A DNA stretch of 57,870 nucleotides from an uncultured Bacteroidales bacterium (GTDB lineage: Bacteria; Bacteroidota; Bacteroidia; Bacteroidales; GWA2-32-17), in NCBI GenBank assembly GCA_937960415.1, contig CALGPK010000038.1, forward strand, positions 1 to 57,870, written 5' to 3'. Positions 8,648 through 17,113 of this stretch are shown piece after piece. A program made the position numbers and the translations under genes. The notes beneath the pieces were generated by a model. The model was not told the DNA's origin and searched no databases. It saw only the letters and a program-made list of their open reading frames with translations. How positions within the stretch are numbered: position 1 is the first letter of the stretch; every line of letters starts with the position of its first letter.

Positions 8648-10270
8648 CTAGTGTAATTTAACAAACATAATGGTTTTTTGATATGTTTCGGCTTTAACTT
8701 GTAAATAGTATGTGCCTGCAGATAAGTTTTGAATATCTATTTGAAAAACACCTTTATTTGCCGATAAAATGACGTTTCTTTGTTGCAAAACTTTGCCATC
8801 CACTCCAGAAAGTTGAATGGTTATTTCTTTAACAACGGAAGATTGATATGACACATTAAGTATTTTTTCAGATGGATTTGGATAAGCATTTAATATTTCG
8901 AACGATATTTGTTGGTTAGGATAAATACCTGTAAGATAATAATATGCTATTTCAAAGTTGGGTATTCCATACCCCAGCAAGCTATCAGGAATATTGTATT
9001 GCGATGCAGAACGTTTAATAGCATCTATAATTTCCATATTGGTTTTATTGGGCAAAGCTTGCCACAAGCATGCTACCAAACCGCATAAGATGGGCGATGA
9101 GAACGACGTTCCGCTTGAAGTTGTGTAATTTCCACCCGAAGTAATGGTTGCCACGGCACGTCCTTGTGCTACTACATCGGGCTTAACTCTGCCATCGGCA
9201 CTGTATCCCTGTGAGCTGAAAAAGGCATAATTTCGCAGCGAATCCACGGCACCTACTGTTAGTACACTGTCGGCATCGGCAGGCACACCAATCTTACGCC
9301 AAGTATCTACGCCCCAATTACCGGCACTAATACAGCTTATCATTCCTTTGCGAGCTGTAATAGTTGCAGCAATGCTGGCAACAGATGTTTTACCGTTCAA
9401 ATCGTACCATGTGTGATTCATGCCAGGATCGTCGAATGTAGCATAACCTAAACTTGAATTGATAACATCAGCACCCAAGCTATCGGCAAGTTCAGCACCT
9501 GCTACCCAACAATATTCTTCAAATATGTATTCGGTAGCACCATCTTCTGTTCGTATAAGTGCATAACTTGCATGTGGAGCAGTACCTACATATTGTCCGT
9601 TATCAATTACAGCCATAGTAGCCAAAACCATAGTTCCGTGCGAATGAGTTTCGTAAACATACGAATCGAAGTCTCCATCAACTATATCACGAGTTAATAC
9701 AATTCTATTTTGCAAACGTAATGAATCAAGCTGCGGAACTACATCTGTTCCTAAAAAACCAGCATCCAAAACAGCAATTAGCCAACCTTGTCCATAATAG
9801 CCCAAAGAATGAATAAAATCTCCTTTGAGCATCTGAATTTGATTACTGGACATACCATATACGTAGTTTTTTTCCAATTCAAACTTGTCTTTTTTCGACA
9901 AAGATGAAGATAAAGGCTTAGTATAAACTAAAGTCTTAACAAATGGCAAGTGTAAAATACTATCGATTATATCAGGGTTATCTATTCGAACCATGACACC
10001 ATTAAGCCATTTAGAAGTAAAATGTATTTTAATACCTTTATTTATAAGTTCATTAACATAATTTGGACTAACAGGAAGATCGAGGCTATCAAGACTGATG
10101 TTTTGTTTTGCTCTTCGCTGTATTGATCGTTGACTTAAAAAAGCGCTTGCATTGGATAATGAGTATGGATTGTTTTGCTTGTCTTTGAAATAAACGAAGT
10201 AATAGCCGGTTTGTGAATATAATTCAAGATGTGTAAAACATACTATCCAAAAAAAAATAAATGTTCGCAT
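8648..10270 (-). CDS. Secreted S8 (subtilisin-like) serine peptidase with T9SS sorting domain
   Basis: A 540-residue protein counted from the ATG at 10268-10270. A signal peptide (MRTFIFFWIVCFTHLELYSQ) is followed by a prodomain-like region and a subtilase domain with the full catalytic triad: D169 in AVLDAGFLG, H211 in HSHGTMV, and S389 in SGTSFSSPI. The last ~80 residues (from NAYPNPSEKILNVSY to the end) are a T9SS type A C-terminal sorting domain. The protein should therefore cross the outer membrane through the type IX system and be released or attached to the cell surface. A longer frame from TTG at 10288 starts inside the -7 box, so I reject it. It heads the run xseA-xseB-sulfatase-tgt-lptG. 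The natural substrate is unknown. Confidence 0.93.
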   Translation of the reverse strand: MRTFIFFWIVCFTHLELYSQTGYYFVYFKDKQNNPYSLSNASAFLSQRSIQRRAKQNISLDSLDLPVSPNYVNELINKGIKIHFTSKWLNGVMVRIDNPDIIDSILHLPFVKTLVYTKPLSSSLSKKDKFELEKNYVYGMSSNQIQMLKGDFIHSLGYYGQGWLIAVLDAGFLGTDVVPQLDSLRLQNRIVLTRDIVDGDFDSYVYETHSHGTMVLATMAVIDNGQYVGTAPHASYALIRTEDGATEYIFEEYCWVAGAELADSLGADVINSSLGYATFDDPGMNHTWYDLNGKTSVASIAATITARKGMISCISAGNWGVDTWRKIGVPADADSVLTVGAVDSLRNYAFFSSQGYSADGRVKPDVVAQGRAVATITSGGNYTTSSGTSFSSPILCGLVACLWQALPNKTNMEIIDAIKRSASQYNIPDSLLGYGIPNFEIAYYYLTGIYPNQQISFEILNAYPNPSEKILNVSYQSSVVKEITIQLSGVDGKVLQQRNVILSANKGVFQIDIQNLSAGTYYLQVKAETYQKTIMFVKLH

Positions 10271-10285
10271 GGCATATAGTTTGTA

Positions 10286-10293
10286 CAAAAATA
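10286..10293 (-). promoter_or_regulatory. -7 promoter box of the subtilase-xseAB-tgt-lptG operon
   Basis: TATTTTTG on the minus strand matches TAnnTTTG and lies 15 bases before the ATG at 10270. No good TTTG is seen at the -33 distance; an imperfect TTTTCG lies close to it. The TTG of the longer reading frame is the end of this box, which supports the shorter start. It probably drives the closely spaced genes down to lptG. Confidence 0.55.
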
Positions 10294-10435
10294 CAGTTTT
10301 TTTTCGAAATTATACGAAAATGCCAAATTCCTATAAATACCCTTTGATGAATTAAATATCTTCATTGTGCTGATGTAGATTTATCAATTCCTTTTTTTTG
10401 AGCAACACTTATTACTAATTAAAAACTAAGGTAAG

Positions 10436-11698
10436 TCAATTAGAGTTGACGGTTTTAATAACAATACGAGCAGTTTTTCGGCTTATTTCTTTGAGCATTA
10501 TTTTGTTGTTATTTACTACTGAATTTATCGCTTCGTCGGTATAATGTCGTATGGTAATTAACGTTAGACCTATGTTATACAAAACATCAAAATCTTTTTG
10601 CATGGCAGTCAGAAATTTATGTAATCGTTGTTCTTCGTAATCGACGCAAACACTAAAACTCACCGCTGATTGTTGCATCATATTTACTTTAATCTTAGCA
10701 TCCGACAAATTTTTAAATATAGTGCTTAGGTTATGTTCTTCAATAAACGAAAAATCTTTAGGCATAATAGAAATAAGAGCCTGATTGAATTTGTGAATGA
10801 AGATGGGAGGTAAGTCAATTTTTTCGTTTGTATCTTGAACAATAGTACCCTTTTCGTCTGGATTAAAAAAAGACTTAACAAACAAAGGAATGTTTTTATT
10901 TTGCAATGGCTTAATGGTTTTCGGGTGAATTACCTGAGCACCGTAATATGCTAGTTCAATAGCTTCTTTGTATGTAATACGATCGAGTTTTTGAACATGA
11001 GAAATAATTCGTGGATCGGCAGTTAATACCCCCGGCACATCTTTCCATATAGTAACGCTCTGAGCATCTAATATATGTGCCAGTGCTGCTGCTGTATAAT
11101 CCGAACCTTCGCGACCAAGAGTGGTATTATTATTACTTCTATCGCTTCCAATAAAGCCCTGACAAATGTATATTCCTTTGTCGTAAAACTTTTTACGAAC
11201 TTCACTCATTGAAATATCAAACAAAATATCGGCATCACGGTAGTTCGAATTTGTTTTTAGAACACTGCGAATATCTATCCATATTGTATCTATACCTCTG
11301 CTTCGCAAATAATGAAAAACAATTATTGATGAAATTAATTCGCCATAAATAACAATTTGATCGTATTCAAAATCGTAATCTGAACAAGGTGGTTGTAATA
11401 GTTTCTTTTTCAAAAAACAAAAGCAATTATTCACGGTATCATGTACTTCATCTGTAGGTTTAAATAAATCTTGTAATATAATGTTATGAAACGATATAAT
11501 ATTCTTTAGAATTTGATTTGTATGGTTTGACTGCATCATATAACTGCGATGTAATTTTTCAAGTTCATTAGTAATTTTAGCCATAGCCGAAACAACTACA
11601 ATCAAATGCTCATGGCTGTGTTTTTGAATAATATCTGCAACATTTTTTATGTACGTGGCATTTTGGAGCGAAGCACCGCCAAACTTGAATATCTTCAT
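10436..11698 (-). CDS. Aspartate kinase (monofunctional)
   Basis: A 420-residue enzyme counted from the ATG at 11696-11698. It opens with the signature MKIFKFGGAS and contains the amino-acid-kinase motif GREGSDYTAAAL (195-206), then WKDVPGVLTADPRI and YYGAQVIHPKTI. The C-terminal ~130 residues look like two ACT-type regulatory domains. It phosphorylates aspartate in the first step of Lys/Thr/Met and diaminopimelate synthesis, and the ACT region suggests feedback control by an end-product amino acid; which one cannot be read. It is not fused to homoserine dehydrogenase. An ATG 27 bases upstream lies upstream of the -7 box at 11713-11720, so I use the internal start. It stands alone, divergent from the Hdr-like genes. 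Confidence 0.93.
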   Translation of the reverse strand: MKIFKFGGASLQNATYIKNVADIIQKHSHEHLIVVVSAMAKITNELEKLHRSYMMQSNHTNQILKNIISFHNIILQDLFKPTDEVHDTVNNCFCFLKKKLLQPPCSDYDFEYDQIVIYGELISSIIVFHYLRSRGIDTIWIDIRSVLKTNSNYRDADILFDISMSEVRKKFYDKGIYICQGFIGSDRSNNNTTLGREGSDYTAAALAHILDAQSVTIWKDVPGVLTADPRIISHVQKLDRITYKEAIELAYYGAQVIHPKTIKPLQNKNIPLFVKSFFNPDEKGTIVQDTNEKIDLPPIFIHKFNQALISIMPKDFSFIEEHNLSTIFKNLSDAKIKVNMMQQSAVSFSVCVDYEEQRLHKFLTAMQKDFDVLYNIGLTLITIRHYTDEAINSVVNNNKIMLKEISRKTARIVIKTVNSN

Positions 11699-11712
11699 AT
11701 AATTTTTTCTTA

Positions 11713-11720
11713 CAAATGTA
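11713..11720 (-). promoter_or_regulatory. -7 promoter box of the aspartate kinase gene
   Basis: TACATTTG on the minus strand matches TAnnTTTG and lies 14 bases before the chosen ATG at 11698. No clear -33 TTTG is found at the normal distance. Confidence 0.5.
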
Positions 11721-11829
11721 AGCATGCTTTGACTATTACGTCATAAGGCAAAAACTTTTTATTAACATTTTGACGTTTAACCTTCCTAAAAACATGCTAT
11801 TTAACACTTTTTAAAAAGAATTTTTATCA

Positions 11830-11837
11830 TACTTTTG
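11830..11837 (+). promoter_or_regulatory. -7 promoter box of the Hdr-like gene pair
   Basis: TACTTTTG matches TAnnTTTG and ends 22 bases before the ATG at 11860. The region 11721-11829 between the two divergent genes has no other recognisable element. Confidence 0.5.
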
Positions 11838-11859
11838 CCATTCGTAAAAAGAAAAACCA

Positions 11860-13134
11860 ATGACAACTTCGCAAATGGTTTTTATTATTACTTTGATTTT
11901 AACGATAGTTGCTTTTAGTATTACACTTTATAGATTATATTGCTTTTTTAAACTCACTCAAAAACATTCTGTATCAAACTGGGGCAAGCGAATCGGTTTA
12001 GTACTCAAAATAGCTTTGGGACAGACAAAAATATTTCGTTTTCCCTTTGCCGGACTGCTTCATGCTATTACATTTTGGGGTTTTTTGGTTATTTTGTTTG
12101 GAAGCATTGAAATGGTTATCGATGGCGTATTTGGTATGCACAAATCCCTCTCGTTTTTAGGTGGTTTATATCGAATCATAATGGGTTTTGGCGATATTTT
12201 TGCTTTTCTTATATGTATTGCGGTAATTATTTTTATTATTCGACGTATAACTCACACCGTTAAACGTTTTGATGGCGCCGAAATGAAGCATAAAAATCAT
12301 GCAGATGCATTGTTGGCTCTTACACTTATTCTGTTGCTAATGATTTCTCTTTTGGGCATGAATTATTCCGAATCCATACTAAACAAACACACCCCATATC
12401 CAATAAGTCGATTATTGACAGTATTATTTCCTGCATGTAAATGTCAGGCCCATCATTTTTACACTATTTTTTGGTGGATACATATCGAATTGATATTCGT
12501 TTTTGCCAATATATTACCTTACTCCAAGCATTTTCACATATTCACATCCATACCCAATGTGTTTTTAAGTCGATTGGAGCCCCTGGGTAAGTTAAATACG
12601 ATGGAAAGCATTACACACGAATTACAATTGATGATGAACCCCGATTTAACATCGAATATATCCGAACCATTAGTAATTAAACGTTTTGGAGTCAAAGACG
12701 TGGAAGATGTAACATGGAAAACATATCTCGACTCGCTGGCTTGTACTCAGTGCGGACGATGTACTTCTGTTTGTCCTGCTTCTCAAACAGGCAAAAAGCT
12801 TTCTCCTCGAAAATTGCTGATGGACTTAAGATATCGCATGAACGAAAAAGCTCCTAAGCTTTTGAAAGAACCTGAATTTAATGACGATAAATCATATTTA
12901 GGCAATTACATTTCTCTTGAAGAAATATGGGCATGTACTTTATGCAATGCTTGTGCACAAGAATGTCCTGTAAATATTTATCATCCGCAAATTATTATCG
13001 ATTTACGACGTTATCTTGTATTAGAAGAAGGCAAGGCTCAGGGCGGACTGCAAGCTGTTTTTGCTAATATCGAAAATAATGGAGCACCCTGGCCATATTC
13101 TCAAGCTGAACGTTTAAATTGGATTAACGCATGA
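11860..13134 (+). CDS. Membrane iron-sulfur protein, heterodisulfide reductase subunit C/E-like
   Basis: A 424-residue protein. The N-terminal ~230 residues carry about five to six membrane helices with histidines suitable for b-type haem (H68 in LLHAITFWG; H208 and H224/H226 in WWIHIE and YSKHFHIF), as in NarI/HdrE-type subunits. The cytoplasmic C-terminal part has two complete [4Fe-4S] motifs, CTQCGRCTSVCP (295-306) and CTLCNACAQECP (359-370). The next gene overlaps by 4 bases and encodes the CCG-domain partner, so together they form a membrane Hdr/Dsr-like electron-transfer unit, probably linked to quinone. Such pairs are widespread in Bacteroidota, but the donor and acceptor are not established to my knowledge. 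Nearby genes do not reveal the partner. Confidence 0.85.
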   Translation: MTTSQMVFIITLILTIVAFSITLYRLYCFFKLTQKHSVSNWGKRIGLVLKIALGQTKIFRFPFAGLLHAITFWGFLVILFGSIEMVIDGVFGMHKSLSFLGGLYRIIMGFGDIFAFLICIAVIIFIIRRITHTVKRFDGAEMKHKNHADALLALTLILLLMISLLGMNYSESILNKHTPYPISRLLTVLFPACKCQAHHFYTIFWWIHIELIFVFANILPYSKHFHIFTSIPNVFLSRLEPLGKLNTMESITHELQLMMNPDLTSNISEPLVIKRFGVKDVEDVTWKTYLDSLACTQCGRCTSVCPASQTGKKLSPRKLLMDLRYRMNEKAPKLLKEPEFNDDKSYLGNYISLEEIWACTLCNACAQECPVNIYHPQIIIDLRRYLVLEEGKAQGGLQAVFANIENNGAPWPYSQAERLNWINA

Positions 13135-13919
13135 ATGCATCGAATATCATTGTTCCAATAATGAGCGAGGTTTATGCCAAAGGTCATAAACCCGAATATT
13201 TGTATTGGGTAGGCTGTGCTGGTGCTTACGATTTCAGGTACAAAAAAGTTGCCCGTGCATTTGTAAAAATCCTTAATTATTTAAATATCGATTTTGCTGT
13301 ACTTGGAACCGAGGAAACCTGTACCGGCGATCCTGCTCGACGTGCAGGCAACGAGTTGCTTTACCAGATGCAGGCTATGCAAAATATTGAAACATTTAAA
13401 CGTTATGAAGTTAAGAAAATTATAACCACCTGTCCACATTGCTTCAATATTCTCAAAAACGAATATCCCGATTTAGGTTCTAATTGCGAAGTTTACCATT
13501 ACACCGAACTTATACAATTATGGATAAACGAAAAAAAACTACCTACTGCTCAAAATCATCAATCATTTTGTACTTACCACGACCCTTGTTATTTAGGGCG
13601 TGCCAATCGAATTTATGAACAACCTCGAACTATTCTTCGTGCCATGGGCTACGATATTCGTGAAATGAGCAGAAACAAAAGCTTTGCTCTTTGCTGTGGT
13701 GCCGGTGGAGCACAGTTTTTCAAAGAATCGGAACCCGGTAATAAAGAAATATATGTTATGCGTACCGAACAAGCTTTAGAAACCCATACAAAAAATATTG
13801 TAACTTCTTGTCCATTTTGCATAACCATGTTAAGCGACGGAATTAAGTCGTTCAACATGGAAGAGGAAATTAAAGTTAAGGATATTGCCGAAATAATTGT
13901 TGAAACCTTGGGAATATAA
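13131..13919 (+). CDS. CCG-domain (Fe-S)-binding protein, heterodisulfide reductase B/D-like
   Basis: A 262-residue soluble protein with two CCG-type cysteine-rich domains. The first has C29 (VGCAGAYD), C64 (EETCTGDPARR) and C101/C104 (TTCPHC). The second has C153 (YHDPCYLGR), C188/C189 (ALCCGAGG) and C227/C230 (SCPFC). In HdrB/HdrD such cysteines hold noncubane Fe-S clusters that bind a disulfide or pass electrons. In the first domain the second cysteine of the CC pair is replaced by CTGD, a variant I believe is usual for this subfamily. The start overlaps the upstream membrane subunit by 4 bases, pointing to a fixed complex. The natural substrate is unknown. Confidence 0.88.
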   Translation: MNASNIIVPIMSEVYAKGHKPEYLYWVGCAGAYDFRYKKVARAFVKILNYLNIDFAVLGTEETCTGDPARRAGNELLYQMQAMQNIETFKRYEVKKIITTCPHCFNILKNEYPDLGSNCEVYHYTELIQLWINEKKLPTAQNHQSFCTYHDPCYLGRANRIYEQPRTILRAMGYDIREMSRNKSFALCCGAGGAQFFKESEPGNKEIYVMRTEQALETHTKNIVTSCPFCITMLSDGIKSFNMEEEIKVKDIAEIIVETLGI

Positions 13920-13987
13920 ATCTTTAAATATGCTTTATTCTATAACGATCATTCAAAATGCTAAAATTGTTCTCTTTGCTTTTTTTA

Positions 13988-14018
13988 TTCTATGCAATAG
14001 ATTATCTATTGCATAGAA
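13988..14018. repeat. Perfect 14-bp inverted repeat between convergent genes
   Basis: TTCTATGCAATAGA, a 3-base loop TTA, then TCTATTGCATAGAA: a fully paired 14-bp stem. It lies in the 110-base gap between the convergent CCG-domain gene and the T9SS surface-protein gene. Either transcript would fold it. It lacks a following T-run on both strands (the T-run at 13979-13986 precedes it on the plus strand), so it is not a standard intrinsic terminator. It may still act as a bidirectional transcript end or 3-prime stabiliser. Confidence 0.6.
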
Positions 14019-14029
14019 GAGGCTTTAAA

Positions 14030-15943
14030 TTATTCAACAATCATTTTAGTTCTTAATATTTTTCCATTTACGGTGTACGCTTTAATTAAATAAACACCTG
14101 CATCCAAATTAGCTCTAGAAAAAGTCAAGCTTTGCATCGGATTGGATATAGCTATTGATTTAACAAGTTGCGATGCTGAATTGTATATTTCAATTTTGTT
14201 TAACTTATAGCTCGATGAGACTGTAAAAATGTCTTTAACAGGGTTGGGTATTACATTTACTTCATATACCACAGGCTTAATATTAGGTTTAATACCCTGT
14301 GCATTGCGAACGAATGTTAGTACAGTATTTGTTTCTACAGCAGGATTTGAATCGAAATAAATATATGCTTTGTTGTAAACATCACCGCCATTGGCTAACG
14401 AGGGCAAGCACTTTACTTTGAACATTACATAACCATTGCTACCAATAGGATCGGAAGTAGAATCGGGCAAGTCTATACCCCAAAAATTAAATTTAATAAT
14501 AGAATGCTCGTTAATTTCGTAAGTACATGGATGCGACGAACCTATTAGTGTTAATGTAGGAATATTCAACCAATTGCTGAGCGTATCAACAACGATTACA
14601 TTATGTGCAGGTGCTGTTCCCGTATTTTGAAAATGAATGGTGTAAATAAATTCTTGTTGATTAGCGGCTTGCGAAGCAGCTATTTCTCCCGAAGGGTTTA
14701 CTTCCTTATAATTTGGATCGTATGATGTGCTAATAACACCATGTAAAGCATAATAGTTATTAACTGAATCGGCATCCGAACAGCCAATAGTATTAGCTAC
14801 AGCAGATACCATAAAAGGAGTATTAGTAGAAATAGTAGTATCGCTCACTGCAACAGTTATACCTAAAATATCATAAGTTAAGAAAGGAATGTACAGCGAA
14901 TCCCAAACAATAGTATTACCTGTAATGTTTGTTGGAGGAACAGTTGCATTAAGAAAAGTAAGATTAGTATCTAATTCAACAGTTAAATTTACATACAAAT
15001 CTGTTGTTCCCCAGTTGTCTAAAATAACGTCAATCACTCCGTTATTCCATATTCCTATCAATGTTTCTTGAACCAAATAAATTCCCACATCACAAACGTT
15101 AGGTTCGAGTACTATTGCAAAATCAGCATTTGTTAAATGGTTGTTAACCGTATAGCTCGTGGGTGTTACCGATTGAATGTAGGGCAGCATATATGGATAG
15201 TATGCCCTAATAGTATCGGGAGTATAGCACACATAACCATTATACAATCCATTATGGTCGGTCATAAAATAAAAAAAGCCGCATTTAGGCGATTCAATCA
15301 TAGCGTATTGTACAGGTACATCACCAGCATTAAATTGATTATTTGCGTCGAGATCGAGATAAACTTTTCCCGATACATCAGCCAAATTGTTGCATTCTGC
15401 CACGCCAGCACCCGGTTGACCGGCATTGCTTTGATAAAACGAAACTAAACCCTGTTGATTAGAATAATTAGTAATGATTAAAATGTAATATTGATTGGGT
15501 TGAGCGCCATATATATGCAATGTTTCTGTATTGGCTGGATCGAAACTACAATCTACCAGATTTCCGGATGGATAGAAATTCGGATCAGTTGTATTATTGG
15601 GACATGGTGTACAGGATGCGGTTAAGTCGGCAACACAAGGAGTTGATGGATCTATAAATGGTCCCCAACATGCAAAATCAATATCGTTGCCTGTTGGCGA
15701 AACTATTTGAAAAATAAAATCTCCTCCTTGAGCAACCTTAATAAAAAACCAGCCAGGATTAGGCTGAGTGTATAAACAACCATAATTTGGACCGTTTTGA
15801 GCAACGGTATTAGTATTTAATGGATAGCTGTATGTATAACCAGAACATATCTGTAACGATTTTATACAACTATCATTTATTTGTGCAAATAATTGTGTTG
15901 ATAATACAATTAACACTGTTGCCAAAAAATTAATTGTTTTCAT
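14030..15943 (-). CDS. Secreted T9SS surface protein with DUF7619-like repeat domain
   Basis: A 637-residue secreted protein. A signal peptide (MKTINFLATVLIVLSTQLFAQ) precedes an N-terminal domain with many cysteines (CIKSLQICSG, YGCLYTQPNPGWFF, DFACWGPF, CTPCPNNT) of the kind seen in Bacteroidota adhesin-like proteins. An SdrD-B/collagen-binding-like segment (GKVYLDLDANNQFNAGDVPV) follows, then a DUF7619-type domain beginning SYDPNYKEVNPSGEI with FQNTGTAPAHNVIVVDTLS. A type A T9SS sorting domain (NVIPNPVKDIFTVSS to the end) closes it. This build fits a large cell-surface or released structural protein; no catalytic motif is seen. It is transcribed alone, facing the Hdr-like pair. No TAnnTTTG box is seen close upstream. 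Confidence 0.85.
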   Translation of the reverse strand: MKTINFLATVLIVLSTQLFAQINDSCIKSLQICSGYTYSYPLNTNTVAQNGPNYGCLYTQPNPGWFFIKVAQGGDFIFQIVSPTGNDIDFACWGPFIDPSTPCVADLTASCTPCPNNTTDPNFYPSGNLVDCSFDPANTETLHIYGAQPNQYYILIITNYSNQQGLVSFYQSNAGQPGAGVAECNNLADVSGKVYLDLDANNQFNAGDVPVQYAMIESPKCGFFYFMTDHNGLYNGYVCYTPDTIRAYYPYMLPYIQSVTPTSYTVNNHLTNADFAIVLEPNVCDVGIYLVQETLIGIWNNGVIDVILDNWGTTDLYVNLTVELDTNLTFLNATVPPTNITGNTIVWDSLYIPFLTYDILGITVAVSDTTISTNTPFMVSAVANTIGCSDADSVNNYYALHGVISTSYDPNYKEVNPSGEIAASQAANQQEFIYTIHFQNTGTAPAHNVIVVDTLSNWLNIPTLTLIGSSHPCTYEINEHSIIKFNFWGIDLPDSTSDPIGSNGYVMFKVKCLPSLANGGDVYNKAYIYFDSNPAVETNTVLTFVRNAQGIKPNIKPVVYEVNVIPNPVKDIFTVSSSYKLNKIEIYNSASQLVKSIAISNPMQSLTFSRANLDAGVYLIKAYTVNGKILRTKMIVE

Positions 15944-16312
15944 AACTTGTCATTTTAATTTTCTTTTTTATAGACAATTGATTTATCAAAATGGTTGCCT
16001 TTTTTTTAAAAAAATCTTAACACTAAAACCAGACTCATCCTAACTTAAAAGAATCTCCAAATATTAAAATAATTATTTGATATTAAAAACCCATATAAGA
16101 GTATTTCCAGGTTTAATACTTTACGATGGCGATTCTTTGTAAATTAAAAAGAAATGAATCTATAATTTGGCAAATGATAGGTTTTTGATTATTTTTGTTT
16201 CGTCGGAGTAATGATATATGTACTGAGTGTTTGAGTTTGTTTTTTTTGGCAAACTTAGGATAATTATGAAAAAATATAATTTTATCTTTGCAATCTCGTT
16301 ATATTTAATCGT
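15944..16312. other. AT-rich divergent intergenic region, no gene seen
   Basis: These 369 bases separate the leftward T9SS gene from the rightward PASTA gene. I find no convincing reading frame, RNA gene or strong hairpin. It has homopolymer runs (T8 followed by A7 near 15999-16015) and a usable -7 box only at its right end (16283-16290). The promoter of the leftward gene was not identified. Confidence 0.6.
16283..16290 (+). promoter_or_regulatory. -7 promoter box of the PASTA-T9SS-rluD operon
   Basis: TATCTTTG matches TAnnTTTG and ends 22 bases before the ATG at 16313. A TTTG at 16245-16248 is too far upstream to be a standard -33 element. Confidence 0.5.
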
Positions 16313-17113
16313 ATGTCATTAATAAGTATCATTAAATCAACAATTTTGTGGAAACATATTTTCATTCAAATTTCAATAGTAATTTTGATTTTAGTGAGTT
16401 TATATTTTGGACTAAGCTTTTATACCTATCATGGAGAAATTATCGAAACCCCCGATTTTACTGGCTTAACAATGGAACAAGCCCAACAAACAGCCAGTGC
16501 ATACGACCTTAAAATAGTCTTATTAGATTCTGTTCATCATACAGACAAGCCAAAAGGTACTGTAGTATCGCAAACACCACTACCCAAGCATAAAATAAAA
16601 CCACAGCGTACCATTTATCTTATAATAAATGGCTTAGAAAACGAAAAAATATTTATGCCCGATTTACGTGGCATTTCGGTCAGGCAAGCCTATGCCGATG
16701 CTGATCTTTTTGGTCTAAAAATAGGTAAACTAACTTACGTGCCCGACATTTCTACTACCGTTATTGAACAATATTACCAAGGAATGCCCATTAAACCACA
16801 AACAAAAATTCCTCGGGGAGCTGTAATAGACCTTGTTATTGGCAAAGGCGAACAAAACCAAAAAACCACCGTCGTTTGCCTTATAGGTAAAACTATTGAA
16901 GAAGCAAAGAATCTGCTTTCGGCCTCATCTTTAAATTTGGGAACTATTGTTGCCGATAAAACCATTTCGAATAGCATCGACTCGTCCAATGCCCTTATAT
17001 GGAAACAATCACCATCATGTAAGTCTCAATCTTCTATTCCATTAGGTTCTTACATCGATATTTGGATTACTCTTGATAAAGATTTAGTACCCGATAGTGA
17101 AATTAGCCTATGA
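16313..17113 (+). CDS. PASTA domain membrane-anchored protein
   Basis: A 266-residue protein with a short cytoplasmic N terminus, one membrane helix (about 18-36) and three successive PASTA domains outside (about 40-108, 112-178, 183-256). Each shows the typical pattern of a proline-led strand, GLTMEQAQQ/GISVRQAYA/GKTIEEAKN helix, and a closing strand such as TIYLIING or IDLVIGKG. PASTA domains bind muropeptides or stabilise cell-wall enzymes; here there is no kinase or transpeptidase domain attached. The gene is coupled to a T9SS protein and rluD by 4-base overlaps. A PASTA-rluD neighbourhood is, to my knowledge, common in Bacteroidota. Its function there is not established. Confidence 0.88.
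   Translation: MSLISIIKSTILWKHIFIQISIVILILVSLYFGLSFYTYHGEIIETPDFTGLTMEQAQQTASAYDLKIVLLDSVHHTDKPKGTVVSQTPLPKHKIKPQRTIYLIINGLENEKIFMPDLRGISVRQAYADADLFGLKIGKLTYVPDISTTVIEQYYQGMPIKPQTKIPRGAVIDLVIGKGEQNQKTTVVCLIGKTIEEAKNLLSASSLNLGTIVADKTISNSIDSSNALIWKQSPSCKSQSSIPLGSYIDIWITLDKDLVPDSEISL

Noticed and set aside
13988-14018. Calling the 14-bp hairpin an intrinsic terminator
   Set aside because: No T-run follows the stem on either strand, so it is listed as an inverted repeat only.
15944-16312. A riboswitch or small RNA in the longest AT-rich gap
   Set aside because: I could not find a stable conserved-looking fold or a downstream gene class typical of riboswitch control.
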